Made by a program: the position numbers and the translations under genes. From contig NZ_FYEE01000007.1 in NCBI RefSeq assembly GCF_900187645.1, positions 124,001 to 188,000 on the forward strand: a stretch of DNA of 64,000 nt, in the 5' to 3' direction. The DNA comes from Pseudomonas sp. Irchel 3E20. GTDB taxonomy: Bacteria > Pseudomonadota > Gammaproteobacteria > Pseudomonadales > Pseudomonadaceae. The notes under the pieces are model-generated. The model worked only from the letters and a program-made list of their open reading frames with translations, had not been told where the DNA came from and searched no databases. Positions 11,202 through 19,991 of this stretch are shown one piece after another (the first letter of the stretch is position 1; every line of letters begins with the position of its first letter).

Positions 11202-11311
11202 CGGGGCTGACTTCTATCAAGGACAGCGGCGCACTCTAGCAAATCGACTTTGCTGGCGTCGAACGACAAAACGGTTAGGGGCGCAGGCAGGCGTGGGGAT
11301 TACACACAGTC

Positions 11312-11340
11312 AAAGCCCGATCCGGGGATCGGGCTTTTTT
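11312..11340 (+). terminator. Rho-independent terminator, T-run on plus strand
   Basis: A perfect 10-bp stem AAAGCCCGAT/ATCGGGCTTT (11312-11321 with 11328-11337), loop CCGGGG, followed by TTT, gives a run of six T on the plus strand. It also forms on the minus strand directly after the stop of the repeat-protein gene, but there only two T follow. Either it serves that minus-strand gene in both directions, or it ends an unannotated plus-strand transcript arising between 11202 and 11311. Confidence 0.7.
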
Positions 11341-11356
11341 CGGGGCCGCCATGGGC

Positions 11357-11866
11357 TCAGCTCACAGCGCTGTTGCGTTCGGCGAGGCGATCAGCACCGC
11401 CCTCGACCAGCAGTTGACCTTGTGGGGTGCGCTCGTAGCCACCTTCAACCAGGCCTTTTTCTTCCAGGCGATCGCGGCCACCTTCGGCAACGGTCTGGCC
11501 TTGTGGCGTGCGGGCGGAACCGTCAGCGGCAAGGGTCTGGCCCTGTGGGGTACGTTCGGTGCCGTCAGCGGCGAGGGTCTGGCCCTGTGGGGTACGTTCG
11601 GTGCCGTCAGCGGCGAGGGTTTGGCCCTGTGGGGTGCGTTCGTTACCGTCAGCGGCCAGGGTTTGGCCTTGTTGGGTACGTTCGTTACCGTCGGCTGCCA
11701 GGGTTTGGCCCTGTGGCGTGCGTTCGCTGCCATCGGCGGCGAGGGTCTGGGTGAAGACGGTGTGGCTGGCCTTGATCTGTGGAACGCTCTGTTCCGAGGC
11801 TGGCAGGGCAAAGGCGTTGGCGGCCAGGATCGAGAGGGTCAGGCTGAGCAGTAATTGGCGTTTCAT
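11357..11866 (-). CDS. Secreted tandem-repeat protein (14-residue repeats)
   Basis: A 169-residue exported protein of unknown function. A signal peptide (MKRQLLLSLTLSILAANAFA, cleavage after AFA) is followed by about nine copies of a 14-residue repeat, GQTLAADG(N/T/S)ERTPQ, the central ones nearly identical at DNA level with a 42-base period (about 11,500-11,740). The last copies diverge to VEGGYERTPQ and VEGGADRLAE. Similar Pseudomonas proteins are, to my memory, sometimes labelled 'phage infection protein' without proof. AAGGAGC precedes the ATG. The repeat count probably varies between strains by slippage. Confidence 0.8.
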   Translation of the reverse strand: MKRQLLLSLTLSILAANAFALPASEQSVPQIKASHTVFTQTLAADGSERTPQGQTLAADGNERTQQGQTLAADGNERTPQGQTLAADGTERTPQGQTLAADGTERTPQGQTLAADGSARTPQGQTVAEGGRDRLEEKGLVEGGYERTPQGQLLVEGGADRLAERNSAVS

Positions 11867-12218
11867 GATGGCGGCTCCTTGAGAGGGCGACTAAGTGGGT
11901 ACGGAGCCAATGTTACTCGCGCAAAATCGATATAAAAGTTCATAAACACAATGGTAATAATCAACAGAATTGATTGTTCTGCGGGGAGGCTCTAGATCGC
12001 GCCTTTGCGGCGGGTGGTTTTGCACCGGGGTGGGTATTTTCGACTCACTGCTGCCTCGAAAAAGGGCGAGGGCGGTAACGCCAGGGGCACGCCGCCCCCC
12101 CCGTAATAGCCGGGTTGGCCAGCGATGGCGGCACTGAGTGACGCTGGCGAATGGTAGGGGTAAGACAGTCGCTCCCACCAAGGCAAGCCATGCGCTACGA
12201 GGAAAGGGGCAGTGCGGC
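11867..12218. other. Intergenic stretch: AT-rich promoter region and inverted composite REP
   Basis: Bases 11890-11990 are AT-rich and probably hold the promoter of the minus-strand repeat protein, but no clear -35/-10 pair stands out. Bases 12109-12180 carry, on the minus strand, the GTCTTACCCCTACC composite block also found at 10277 and 21889, here with a diverged REP half (GCGATGGCGG). I see no gene in the remainder. Confidence 0.55.
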
Positions 12219-12671
12219 TCAGGTGGGCTTGCTTTCCAGTTGCTCTAGCGGCACCCGGGTTTCCAGGGCGCTGGAGAGGATGATGGAGGTCTTGCTGACC
12301 CCGAAGCGTGCCACGCGGTTTATCAGGGCTTCGAGCTCCGGCATCGTGCCCACGGCCCCTTGCATGATGACGCAGGGGTCGCCGGTAACGCGGTGGCATT
12401 CGGTCAACTGGGGGATCTTGGCCAGTTCGTCGTACACGCTCTGCTTGCCGTTCTGGTTCAGGCGCAATTCGATCACGCAGCGGATCGGCAGGCCGATTTT
12501 GGCCATATCAACTTGCGCCTTATAGCCGGTAATGACCCCCGAAGTTTCCAGTTTGGCCACCCGTTCGGCCACCGCCGGAGCCGACAGGCTGACCTTGCGC
12601 GCCAGTTCTGCGTAACTGGCGCGGCCGTTTTCCAGCAGGGCGGCGAGGAGCATGCGGTCGTATTTGTCCAT
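12219..12671 (-). CDS. Lrp/AsnC-family transcriptional regulator
   Basis: A 150-residue regulator with an N-terminal helix-turn-helix (DRMLLAALLENGRASYAELA, then KVSLSAPAVAERVAKLE, residues ~3-45) and a C-terminal RAM ligand domain (ECHRVTGDPCVIMQG). The start is placed at the ATG giving MDKYDRML, the family-typical beginning; an upstream in-frame start at 12728 adds 19 unlikely residues. It is divergent from the EamA exporter at 12833, the usual arrangement for an Lrp-type regulator of an amino-acid or metabolite exporter; this link is inferred. Confidence 0.88.
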   Translation of the reverse strand: MDKYDRMLLAALLENGRASYAELARKVSLSAPAVAERVAKLETSGVITGYKAQVDMAKIGLPIRCVIELRLNQNGKQSVYDELAKIPQLTECHRVTGDPCVIMQGAVGTMPELEALINRVARFGVSKTSIILSSALETRVPLEQLESKPT

Positions 12672-12832
12672 GGTCGGGCTCGTGCAAGGGGTGAGTTTTG
12701 AAAGCGTGGCCAATGGCCGGGATTTCATTCTTTTAAAAAGTGTATGGCCACTATAAACAGGTTTTGTAGCTTATTTTTGCCCGGGGGCCTTTCTAGAATA
12801 GTTCTCCCGCCCACCTTGCCTTTGAGCCCCGC

Positions 12833-13723
12833 ATGCCTGGACCTCGCCGTTTCCCCTTGCCCTTGATTGCCGCGTTTTTTGCCTTGTATGTGATTTGGGG
12901 GTCTACCTACCTGGTGATCCGCATCGGCATTGAATCCTGGCCGCCGCTGATGCTCGCCGGGATCCGCTTTATCACCGCGGGCGTGTTGATGTACGCCTAC
13001 CTGCGCTGGCGCGGGGCCCCGGCGCCGACCTGGCCGCAATGGCGTTCGGCGGGGCTGATCGGCATTTTGCTGCTGACCTTCGGCAACGGCGCGGTCAGCG
13101 TGGCCGAGCACACAGGCGTGGCCTCGGGTGTGGCGGCGCTGGCGGTGGCGACGGTGCCGCTGTTCACCTTGCTGTGCGGCTATTTCTGGGGCCAGCGCAA
13201 CACCCGCTTGGAGTGGGCCGGCATCGTGCTGGGGCTGATCGGTATCGCCATGCTCAACCTGGGCTCCAACTTGCAATCGAGCCCGCTGGGCGCGGCGCTG
13301 CTGATTTTCGCGGCGGCGGCCTGGGCCTTTGGTTCGGTGTGGAGCAAGCACTTGCCGCTGCCCCAGGGCGCAATGGCCAGTGCCGCGCAAATGTTGGTGG
13401 GCGGCGTGGTGCTGATGGTGGGCAGTGTGCTCAGCGGCGAACGCCTGGAGGCAATGCCGCCGCTCAAGGGCTGGTTTGCGCTGTTCTACCTGATCGGTTT
13501 CGGTTCGATCATCGCCTTCAACGCTTATATGTACCTGCTCAAGAACGTTCGCCCGGCGGCGGCCACCAGCTACGCCTACGTCAACCCGGCCGTGGCGGTG
13601 CTGTTGGGGATCGTCTTTGCCGGCGAAACCATCGGCATCGAAGAAGCCCTGGCGATGTTGGTGATTATCAGCGCCGTGGTGTTGATCGGCCTGCCGCAGT
13701 GGCGGCGGCAGAAACCGCAGTGA
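12833..13723 (+). CDS. yedA: EamA/DMT-family exporter, YedA type
   Basis: Inner-membrane exporter of 296 residues with ten hydrophobic segments in two EamA halves (residues ~8-140 and ~150-290). The opening AFFALYVIWGSTYLVIRIGIESWPP is typical of YedA-like drug/metabolite transporters, as is the second-half FGSIIAFNAYMYLLKNVRPA. Substrate unknown. The 160-base divergent region shared with the Lrp gene contains an AT-rich segment (12730-12800) suited to Lrp binding. Confidence 0.85.
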   Translation: MPGPRRFPLPLIAAFFALYVIWGSTYLVIRIGIESWPPLMLAGIRFITAGVLMYAYLRWRGAPAPTWPQWRSAGLIGILLLTFGNGAVSVAEHTGVASGVAALAVATVPLFTLLCGYFWGQRNTRLEWAGIVLGLIGIAMLNLGSNLQSSPLGAALLIFAAAAWAFGSVWSKHLPLPQGAMASAAQMLVGGVVLMVGSVLSGERLEAMPPLKGWFALFYLIGFGSIIAFNAYMYLLKNVRPAAATSYAYVNPAVAVLLGIVFAGETIGIEEALAMLVIISAVVLIGLPQWRRQKPQ

Positions 13724-13782
13724 ATTAGGGTAAACTGCCGCGCATTGCACTCCTTGCGCTGACTTTTCCTACGGTATCCCCC

Positions 13783-15117
13783 ATGACTTTCGCCACCCTT
13801 GGCCTGATCGAACCCTTGCTGCGCGCCCTTGAGACGCTCGGTTACCAGACTCCGACGCCGGTGCAGGCGCAAGCCATTCCGGCGGTGCTGGCCGGGCGCG
13901 ACCTGATGGCGGCGGCCCAGACCGGCACCGGCAAGACCGCCGGTTTCGCCGTGCCGCTGTTGCAACTGCTGGCCATGGAAGGGCCGAAAGTCACGGCCAA
14001 CTCGGTGCGTGCGCTGATCCTGGTGCCGACCCGCGAGCTGGCCGAGCAAGTTCACGAAAGCGTGCGCCAGTACGCCGAACACCTGCCCCTGAGCACCTAC
14101 GCGGTGTACGGCGGCGTCAGCATCAACCCGCAAATGATGAAGCTGCGCAAAGGCGTGGACCTGTTGGTGGCCACCCCCGGGCGCCTGCTCGACCTGTTCC
14201 GCCAGAACGCCCTCAAGTTCAACCAGTTGCAAACCTTGGTGCTGGACGAAGCCGACCGCATGCTCGACCTGGGCTTTAGCGAAGAGCTGTCGAACATCTA
14301 CCGCGTGCTGCCGAAAAAGCGCCAAACGTTGCTGTTTTCCGCGACCTTCTCCGATGCCATTCGCCTGCTGGCCGGGCAGATGCTCAACGACCCGCTGAGC
14401 ATTGAGGTCAGCCCGCGCAACGTCGCCGCCAACACCGTCAAGCAGTGGGTGGTGCCGGTGGACAAGAAGCGCAAACCGGAACTGTTTGTGCACCTGCTGC
14501 GCAAAAACCACTGGAAGCAGGTGCTGGTGTTCGCCAAAACCCGCAACGGCGTGGATGCGCTGGTGGAAAAACTCCAGGGCCTGGGCGTGAATGCCGACGG
14601 CATCCATGGCGACAAGCCGCAAGCCACCCGGCAACGGGCGCTGGACCGCTTCAAGGCCAGCGAAGTGCAGATCCTGGTCGCCACCGACGTCGCGGCCCGT
14701 GGCCTGGACATCGAGGACTTGCCGCTGGTGGTCAACTTCGACCTGCCGATCGTCGCCGAAGACTACATCCACCGCATCGGCCGCACGGGCCGCGCGGGCG
14801 CCACGGGCGAAGCGATTTCCCTGGTGTGCGCCGATGAAGTGAACCTGCTGTCGGCCATCGAAATGCTCACCCGCCAGACCCTGAACCGCCATATGGAGCA
14901 GGATTTTGAGCCGGAACACCGGGTGCCCGACACCGATGCCAGCGGCCAGGTTGTGAAAAAACCGAAAAAGCCGAAAAAACCCAAGGCTTCCGGTGGCGGC
15001 AAACGCAACCTGGGCAAATGGGTGGACAGCGGCGAAGTGGCGGCGGACGTCCCGGCGATCAAGCCTGTGCGCAAGGTGCCGGTATTCAACACCGGGCCGC
15101 GCAAGCGCAAGCCTTGA
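13783..15117 (+). CDS. rhlE: DEAD-box RNA helicase RhlE
   Basis: ATP-dependent RNA helicase of 444 residues involved in ribosome assembly and RNA turnover. Helicase motifs in order: Q motif (TPTPVQAQAIP, residues 23-33), Walker A AQTGTGKT (45-52), PTRELAEQ, DEAD (155-158), SAT (186-188), and in the C-terminal RecA lobe ARGLDI, VNFDLP and HRIGRTGRAG. The C-terminus is a lysine-rich extension (KKPKKPKKPKASGGG) typical of RhlE. Starts 59 bases after the EamA gene on the same strand. Confidence 0.93.
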   Translation: MTFATLGLIEPLLRALETLGYQTPTPVQAQAIPAVLAGRDLMAAAQTGTGKTAGFAVPLLQLLAMEGPKVTANSVRALILVPTRELAEQVHESVRQYAEHLPLSTYAVYGGVSINPQMMKLRKGVDLLVATPGRLLDLFRQNALKFNQLQTLVLDEADRMLDLGFSEELSNIYRVLPKKRQTLLFSATFSDAIRLLAGQMLNDPLSIEVSPRNVAANTVKQWVVPVDKKRKPELFVHLLRKNHWKQVLVFAKTRNGVDALVEKLQGLGVNADGIHGDKPQATRQRALDRFKASEVQILVATDVAARGLDIEDLPLVVNFDLPIVAEDYIHRIGRTGRAGATGEAISLVCADEVNLLSAIEMLTRQTLNRHMEQDFEPEHRVPDTDASGQVVKKPKKPKKPKASGGGKRNLGKWVDSGEVAADVPAIKPVRKVPVFNTGPRKRKP

Positions 15118-15148
15118 AGGTGTGAGTGCAGGCGCGGCGACGTTTTTT

Positions 15149-15236
15149 GTGGGTGTGGGCCTGCTCGCGATGGCGGGGTAGCCGTCAAATCCTGCTGGGC
15201 TGACCCACTGCTATCGCGGGCAGGCTCGCTCCCCAG
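15149..15236. repeat. Inverted REP pair (REPIN) between convergent genes
   Basis: GTGTGGGCCTGCTCGCGATG on the left and GCTATCGCGGGCAGGCTCGC on the right form an inverted pair around a ~35-base spacer. It separates the convergent rhlE and flavoprotein genes and could act as a two-way transcription end. Confidence 0.72.
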
Positions 15237-15245
15237 CGGTTTGCT

Positions 15246-16511
15246 CTACAGAGTGGTCGCCTCCACACCGCTTTGGAGCCCTTGGTTCAGCCACCCCAGC
15301 AGCCCCAACCCCGCCGCCCGACCGCTGGCGAAGCAGGCCGTGAGCAGGTAGCCGCCGGTGGGGGCTTCCCAGTCGAGCATCTCGCCGGCGCAGAACACCC
15401 CCGGCAGCGCCGTGAGCATCAGGCTTGGGTCCATCGCCTCGAACGGCACGCCTCCGGCGCTGCTGATGGCCTCGTCCAGCGGCCGGGTTTTCACCAGCCT
15501 TAAAGGCAACGCCTTGATCGCCGCGGCCAGCCGCGCGGGGTCATCGAAGGCTTCTTTGGGCGCCAGTTCGCGCAGCAACGCGGCCTTGACCCCATCGATC
15601 CCCACTTGGCTGTGCAGGTGCTTGCTCATCGAGCGCGAGCCCCGGGGCCTGGCCAATGCCGCTTCGACCTGGCCCTGGGCTTTGCCGGGCAACAAGTCGA
15701 GGTGGACGGTGGCGGCGCCATCACGGTTGATGGCTTCGCGGATCGGCGCCGAGAGGGCATAGACCAGGCTACCTTCGATGCCGCTGGCGGTGAGCACGCA
15801 TTCGCCCAAGCGCGGTAAGTCGTCGTTAAGGCCCATGGCGATGTTTTTCAGCGGCGCCCCGGCGAATTTACTCACGAGTAATTCGCTCCAGGCCTGCACG
15901 TCAAAGCCGCAATTGCTCGGCTGCAACGGCGCCAGCGCTACACCGCGTGCCGCCAGCAGGGGCACCCAGGCGCCATCGGAGCCCAACCGCGCCCAACTGC
16001 CGCCGCCCAGGGCCAGCAACAGGGCATCGCTGTGCAGGCGTGTTTCGCCGTCGGGGCCCTGCAGGCGCAGGCTGCCGTCGGCATTCCAGCCGAGCCAGCG
16101 CTGGCGGGTGTGGATCGTCACGCCTTGCTCGCGCAGGCGCTTGAGCCAGGCGCGCAGCAGCGGCGCGGCTTTCATGTCGGTGGGGAACACGCGGCCGGAG
16201 GTGCCGACGAAGGTTTCTATGCCCAGGTCGTGGATCCACTGGCGCAAGGCGTCGGCGCCGAACTCGCGCAGCAGCGGCGCGATCTGCGGTGCGCGCTCGG
16301 CATAGCGCGACAAAAACGCCGGGTAGGCTTCGCTGTGGGTGATGTTCATGCCGCCGACGCCGGCCAGCAGGAACTTGCGCCCCACCGAGGGCATGGCGTC
16401 GTACAGGTCCACCCGCACCCCGGCCTGGCTCAGGACTTCGGCCGCCATCAACCCGGCGGGGCCGCCACCGATGATGATGGCGTGGCGAGAAGCGGAGGCG
16501 GCGTGGGTCAT
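15246..16511 (-). CDS. HI0933/BaiN-like NAD(P)/FAD-dependent oxidoreductase
   Basis: A 421-residue flavoprotein of the HI0933/TIGR03862-type group, cytoplasmic, substrate unknown. FAD-binding Rossmann motif IIIGGGPAGLMAAEVL lies at the N-terminus; GVGGMNITHSEAYP (the GGGRCNLTN-equivalent, here diverged as in TIGR03862 members), LALGGGSWARLGSDGAW and the C-terminal LPGVFCAGEMLDWEAPTGGY with GGYLLTACFASGRAAG are all family marks. An in-frame upstream ATG at 16547 would add 12 residues; the ATG at 16511 puts the Rossmann motif near the usual position. Confidence 0.85.
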   Translation of the reverse strand: MTHAASASRHAIIIGGGPAGLMAAEVLSQAGVRVDLYDAMPSVGRKFLLAGVGGMNITHSEAYPAFLSRYAERAPQIAPLLREFGADALRQWIHDLGIETFVGTSGRVFPTDMKAAPLLRAWLKRLREQGVTIHTRQRWLGWNADGSLRLQGPDGETRLHSDALLLALGGGSWARLGSDGAWVPLLAARGVALAPLQPSNCGFDVQAWSELLVSKFAGAPLKNIAMGLNDDLPRLGECVLTASGIEGSLVYALSAPIREAINRDGAATVHLDLLPGKAQGQVEAALARPRGSRSMSKHLHSQVGIDGVKAALLRELAPKEAFDDPARLAAAIKALPLRLVKTRPLDEAISSAGGVPFEAMDPSLMLTALPGVFCAGEMLDWEAPTGGYLLTACFASGRAAGLGLLGWLNQGLQSGVEATTL

Positions 16512-16678
16512 GGCGTGGGCTGCGGTTTGGCAAAAGAGGGCGGCCATTCTACCTGAGCCCTTGGGTAAAAATCGGCGGGGCGCCAGATTGGTTGGGGGGG
16601 CTGCTACAGGGGTGGTTGAAAAATGTACAGAGGGTTGTGAGGCGTGCTGGCTGTGGGGTGTAGAAGCTTTCGCTCAGG

Positions 16679-16713
16679 TTATCCACAGGCCGCTCCACAG
16701 GCATTGTGGGTAA
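16679..16713. repeat. DnaA-box-like pair upstream of flavoprotein gene
   Basis: A perfect TTATCCACA (16679-16687) and, 17 bases on, TGTGGGTAA (16705-16713) in inverted orientation. The surrounding CTGTGGAGCGGCCTGTGGATAAC (reverse strand, shown here in part) matches the repeat found at 4380-4400, so these belong to one dispersed family. Function unknown. Confidence 0.45.
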
Positions 16714-16724
16714 CCGCCCACAGC

Positions 16725-17645
16725 TCAGTGACAACCTGATGACGTCCACACCCGTTGGGCGCTGTGGTGCAGGATGCCGTGGCGCCGGGCCAGGGCCTGG
16801 CGGTCTTTGCTGTAGCCGCCGCCGATCACCCCGACCACTGGGATGTCGCGGCCCAGGCAATGGCGCAGTACGGCTTCGTCGCGGGCGGCGACTCCGGCGT
16901 CGGTGAGTTTCAGGTAGCCCAGGGCGTCGTCCTGGTGCACGTCCACGCCGGCGTCGTACAGCACCAGATCCGGTTGGTAGAGGGGCAGCAGGTAGTTGAG
17001 GGCATCGTCCACCACTTGCAGGTAGGCGGCGTCGCCCATGCCCATGGGCAGGGGGATGTCCCAATCGCTTCTGGCCTTGCGTGCGGGAAAATTCTTTTCG
17101 CAGTGCAGGGAAACCGTCACCGCATCTGGGGTGTCTTCCAGAATGCGCGCCGTGCCGTCGCCTTGGTGCACGTCGCAGTCGAAGATCAATACCCGCCCAA
17201 CCCGGCCACTTTCCAGGAAATAGCGGCTGATGATCGCCAGGTCGTTGAAGATGCAGAACCCCGCCGGGTGGTCGTAGTGGGCGTGGTGGGTGCCGCCGGC
17301 CAGGTGACAGGCCATGCCGTGTTCCAGGGCCTGTTCGGCGGCCAGGAGGGAACCGCCCACCGCGCGCACGGTGCGCCGGGCCAGGGCTTCGCTCCAGGGC
17401 AGGCCGAGGCGTCGTTGGTCTTCGCGGGACAATTCGCCGCCCATGTACCGTTCGATGTAGGCCGGGTCGTGGGCCAGGGCCAGAATATCCGCTGGGCACA
17501 GCGCCGGGCGCAGCAGGTCGGCGTCCCGGGTCAGGCCGCTGTCGACCAGGTGATCGCGCAGCAGGCGGAATTTGTCCATGGGGAAGCGGTGCTCCGCCGG
17601 GAATTCAGGGCTGTAGTCGTCGTGGTAGATCAGCGGCAGGGGCAT
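16725..17645 (-). CDS. Histone-deacetylase-family (acetylpolyamine/deacetylase) protein
   Basis: A 306-residue member of the arginase/deacetylase fold, zinc hydrolase. Active-site features: HHAHYDHPAGFCIFND (His120/His121 region), metal ligands Asp158 and His160 in FDCDVHQGDG, and Asp235 in DAGVDVHQDD. Bacterial members remove acetyl groups from small amines or proteins; the substrate here is unknown. Start at MPLPLIYHDDYSPEFP because the family begins there; a longer frame to 17720 adds 25 unlikely residues. Divergent from the GNAT gene at 17722. Confidence 0.88.
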   Translation of the reverse strand: MPLPLIYHDDYSPEFPAEHRFPMDKFRLLRDHLVDSGLTRDADLLRPALCPADILALAHDPAYIERYMGGELSREDQRRLGLPWSEALARRTVRAVGGSLLAAEQALEHGMACHLAGGTHHAHYDHPAGFCIFNDLAIISRYFLESGRVGRVLIFDCDVHQGDGTARILEDTPDAVTVSLHCEKNFPARKARSDWDIPLPMGMGDAAYLQVVDDALNYLLPLYQPDLVLYDAGVDVHQDDALGYLKLTDAGVAARDEAVLRHCLGRDIPVVGVIGGGYSKDRQALARRHGILHHSAQRVWTSSGCH

Positions 17646-17721
17646 GGCTATTTCATGGCGTGAAAGAGTGAAGGATCCTACCAGCGATGTAGACTCGCAG
17701 CATGCAAACGGAGGGGGCACG

Positions 17722-18291
17722 ATGGAGCCGATACTGCAACTTGAGAGCGCCCGCTTGGTGATGCGCCAGTTTCGTGACGAGGATTTGGCCGATTTTGCGG
17801 CAATGAGCGCCGATCCCCAGGTGATGCGTTACTTTCCGGCGCCGTTGTCGCGCCTGGAAAGCGCGGCGTTGATCGGCCGGGTGCGCGGTCATTTCGCCGA
17901 GCACGGTTATGGCCTGTGGGCCCTGGAGCGCAAGGACAACGGCGCGTTTATCGGTTTTACCGGGTTGGGCGTGGTGGGGTTCGATGCGCCGTTCACCCCA
18001 GCGGTCGAAATCGGCTGGCGCCTGGCCCGCGAGCATTGGGGGCTGGGCTATGCCAGCGAAGCGGCGTGGACCGCTCTGCGCTGCGGCTTTGACCGCTTGG
18101 GGCTGAAGCAGGTCGTGGCCTTCGCGACCCGTGCCAACGAGCCGTCGCAAAAAGTCATGCAGGCCATTGGCATGCACCACGACCCGGACGGCGACTTCGC
18201 CCACCCGCGCCTGGCCAGCGATGACCCGCTGCGTGACCACGTGCTGTACCGCATCACCCGTGAACAATGGCTGCAAACCTTGCATGGCTAA
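17722..18291 (+). CDS. GNAT-family N-acetyltransferase (RimJ/RimL type)
   Basis: A 189-residue acetyltransferase of the Acetyltransf_3 (RimJ/RimL-like) group. LESARLVMRQFRDEDLADFAAM opens the fold; EIGWRLAREHWGLGYASEA holds the acetyl-CoA-binding region; VVAFATRANEPSQKVMQAIGM is the classical end of the domain. Start at 17722, where GGAGG precedes the ATG by 6 bases; the longer frame from 17644 lacks a ribosome site and overlaps the divergent deacetylase. Substrate unknown. Confidence 0.87.
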   Translation: MEPILQLESARLVMRQFRDEDLADFAAMSADPQVMRYFPAPLSRLESAALIGRVRGHFAEHGYGLWALERKDNGAFIGFTGLGVVGFDAPFTPAVEIGWRLAREHWGLGYASEAAWTALRCGFDRLGLKQVVAFATRANEPSQKVMQAIGMHHDPDGDFAHPRLASDDPLRDHVLYRITREQWLQTLHG

Positions 18292-18396
18292 GCCCGGCGG
18301 GATGTTTACAATGTGCCATCAATTGGCCCGAGCCAAGAACCGTGTCGGCCGCCGCAGCCAAGACTGCGCGGTAATGCCTGTGTGAGGAGTGTTTGA

Positions 18397-19266
18397 ATGA
18401 GCCATGTGTTGGAAGATCTGGTGGACTTGCTGACCCTGGAACCCATCGAGGAAAACCTGTTCCGTGGCCGTAGCCAGGATTTGGGCTTCCGCCAGTTGTT
18501 CGGTGGCCAGGTGCTGGGCCAGTCCCTGTCGGCGGCCAGCCAGACCGTAGAAGAAGCGCGCCATGTGCATTCGATGCACGGCTATTTTTTGCGCCCGGGC
18601 GACGCCGCGTTGCCGGTGGTGTACCAGGTTGACCGGGTGCGCGACGGCGGCAGCTTCAGCACCCGCCGCGTCACCGCGATCCAGAAGGGCCACCCGATTT
18701 TCACTTGCAGCGCTTCGTTCCAGTACGACGAAGAGGGCTTCGCGCACCAGTTGCCGATGCCCACGGTGGTCGGCCCGGAAAACCTGCCCTCGGAGCTGGA
18801 AATCACCCAGCAGCGCGCGCACCTGATCCCCGAGCACATGCGCGAAAAATTCCTCTGCCCCAAACCCATCGAAGTGCGCCCGGTGTCCGAGGCCGACCCG
18901 TACAACCCCAAACCGGGCGACCCGATCAAGTACGTGTGGTTCCGCGCCGACGGCGCCCTGGCCGACCTGCCGGCCCTGCACAAATACCTGCTGGCCTACG
19001 CCTCGGATTTCGGCTTGCTGACCACCTCGCTGCTGCCCCACGGCAAATCGGTGTGGCAAAAAGACATGCAAGTGGCCAGCCTCGACCATGCGCTGTGGTT
19101 CCACGCCGACCTGCGTGCCGATGACTGGTTGCTGTACGCCATGGACAGCCCCTGGGCCGGCAACTCGCGCGGGTTTTCCCGGGGCAGCGTATTCAACCGC
19201 GCCGGGCAACTGGTGGCGTCGGTAACCCAGGAAGGCCTGATCCGCCACCGCAAGGACTGGGCATGA
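18397..19266 (+). CDS. tesB: Acyl-CoA thioesterase II TesB
   Basis: Cytoplasmic double-hotdog thioesterase of 289 residues, hydrolysing medium- to long-chain acyl-CoA. N-terminal hotdog: FRGRSQDLGFRQLFGGQVLGQSL; C-terminal hotdog with catalytic Asp230 in SLDHALWFH and Gln278 in TQEGLIR, matching the Asp and Gln of the TesB triad. GAGGAG precedes the ATG. Its stop overlaps the following HAD phosphatase gene by 4 bases, a coupled pair. Confidence 0.94.
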   Translation: MSHVLEDLVDLLTLEPIEENLFRGRSQDLGFRQLFGGQVLGQSLSAASQTVEEARHVHSMHGYFLRPGDAALPVVYQVDRVRDGGSFSTRRVTAIQKGHPIFTCSASFQYDEEGFAHQLPMPTVVGPENLPSELEITQQRAHLIPEHMREKFLCPKPIEVRPVSEADPYNPKPGDPIKYVWFRADGALADLPALHKYLLAYASDFGLLTTSLLPHGKSVWQKDMQVASLDHALWFHADLRADDWLLYAMDSPWAGNSRGFSRGSVFNRAGQLVASVTQEGLIRHRKDWA

Positions 19267-19850
19267 GCCTGGCCGGGGTGCGCCACTGGGTGTTCGACAT
19301 GGACGGCACCCTGACCATCGCTGTGCATGATTTTCCGGCGATACGCGTGGCCCTGGGCATCCCGGCGCAAGACGACATCCTCACCCACCTCGCCGCGTTG
19401 CCCGCCGCCGAGGCTGCGGCCAAGCACGCCTGGTTGCTGGAACACGAGCGTGAACTGGCCCTGGGCTCGCGCGCCGCGCCCGGCGCGGTGGCGCTGGTGC
19501 GGGAACTGGCCGGGCGCGGCTGCCGCCTCGGCATCCTCACCCGCAACGCCCGTGAGTTGGCCCACCTCACCCTGCAAGCCATCGGCCTGGCCGACTGTTT
19601 TGACCCCGCCGACGTATTGGGCCGCGAAGACGCAAGGCCCAAGCCCGACCCAGAGGGATTGCTGAAACTGTCCCAGGCCTGGGACGTGGCGCCTGCGGCG
19701 ATGGTGATGGTTGGCGACTACCGCTTCGACCTCGACTGCGGCCGCGCCGCCGGCACCCGCACCGTGCTGGTCAACCTGCCCGACAACCCCTGGCCAGAAC
19801 AGACCGACTGGCATGCGCGCGACTGCGCGGCGTTGCAGCGGATGCTCTAA
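19263..19850 (+). CDS. HAD-family phosphatase
   Basis: A 195-residue haloacid dehalogenase-type hydrolase. Motif I FDMDGTLT (Asp12, Asp14), motif II in LGILTRNARELA, motif III Lys in EDARPKPDPEG, motif IV VGDYRFDLDCGRAAG. The cap region (residues ~20-70) is alpha-helical as in phosphoglycolate-phosphatase-like enzymes. Substrate not evident. Translation is coupled to tesB by a 4-base overlap. Confidence 0.86.
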   Translation: MSLAGVRHWVFDMDGTLTIAVHDFPAIRVALGIPAQDDILTHLAALPAAEAAAKHAWLLEHERELALGSRAAPGAVALVRELAGRGCRLGILTRNARELAHLTLQAIGLADCFDPADVLGREDARPKPDPEGLLKLSQAWDVAPAAMVMVGDYRFDLDCGRAAGTRTVLVNLPDNPWPEQTDWHARDCAALQRML

Positions 19851-19867
19851 ACCCTGGGGCCGCAACC

Positions 19868-19959
19868 CTGTGGGAGCGGGCCTGCCATTCCCCTGTGGGA
19901 GCGGGCTCTGCCCGCGATGGTGCTTTCAAGACCGCCATCGCGGGCAGGCCAGGCCCCCA
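19868..19959. repeat. REP cluster between HAD gene and zinc peptidase gene
   Basis: Two REP heads, CTGTGGGAGCGGGCCTGCC at 19868 and CTGTGGGAGCGGGCTCTGCC at about 19893, followed by an inverted partner (CGCCATCGCGGGCAGGCCAG) ending near 19959. It lies between convergent genes. Confidence 0.72.
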
Positions 19960-19991
19960 TTGGGGCCGGGTACAGAGGCCTGCTTTACCGG

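Noticed and set aside
11380..11750. 42-base tandem repeats considered as a CRISPR or minisatellite array
   Set aside because: Repeats are directly tandem without unique spacers and lie in frame inside a signal-peptide gene.
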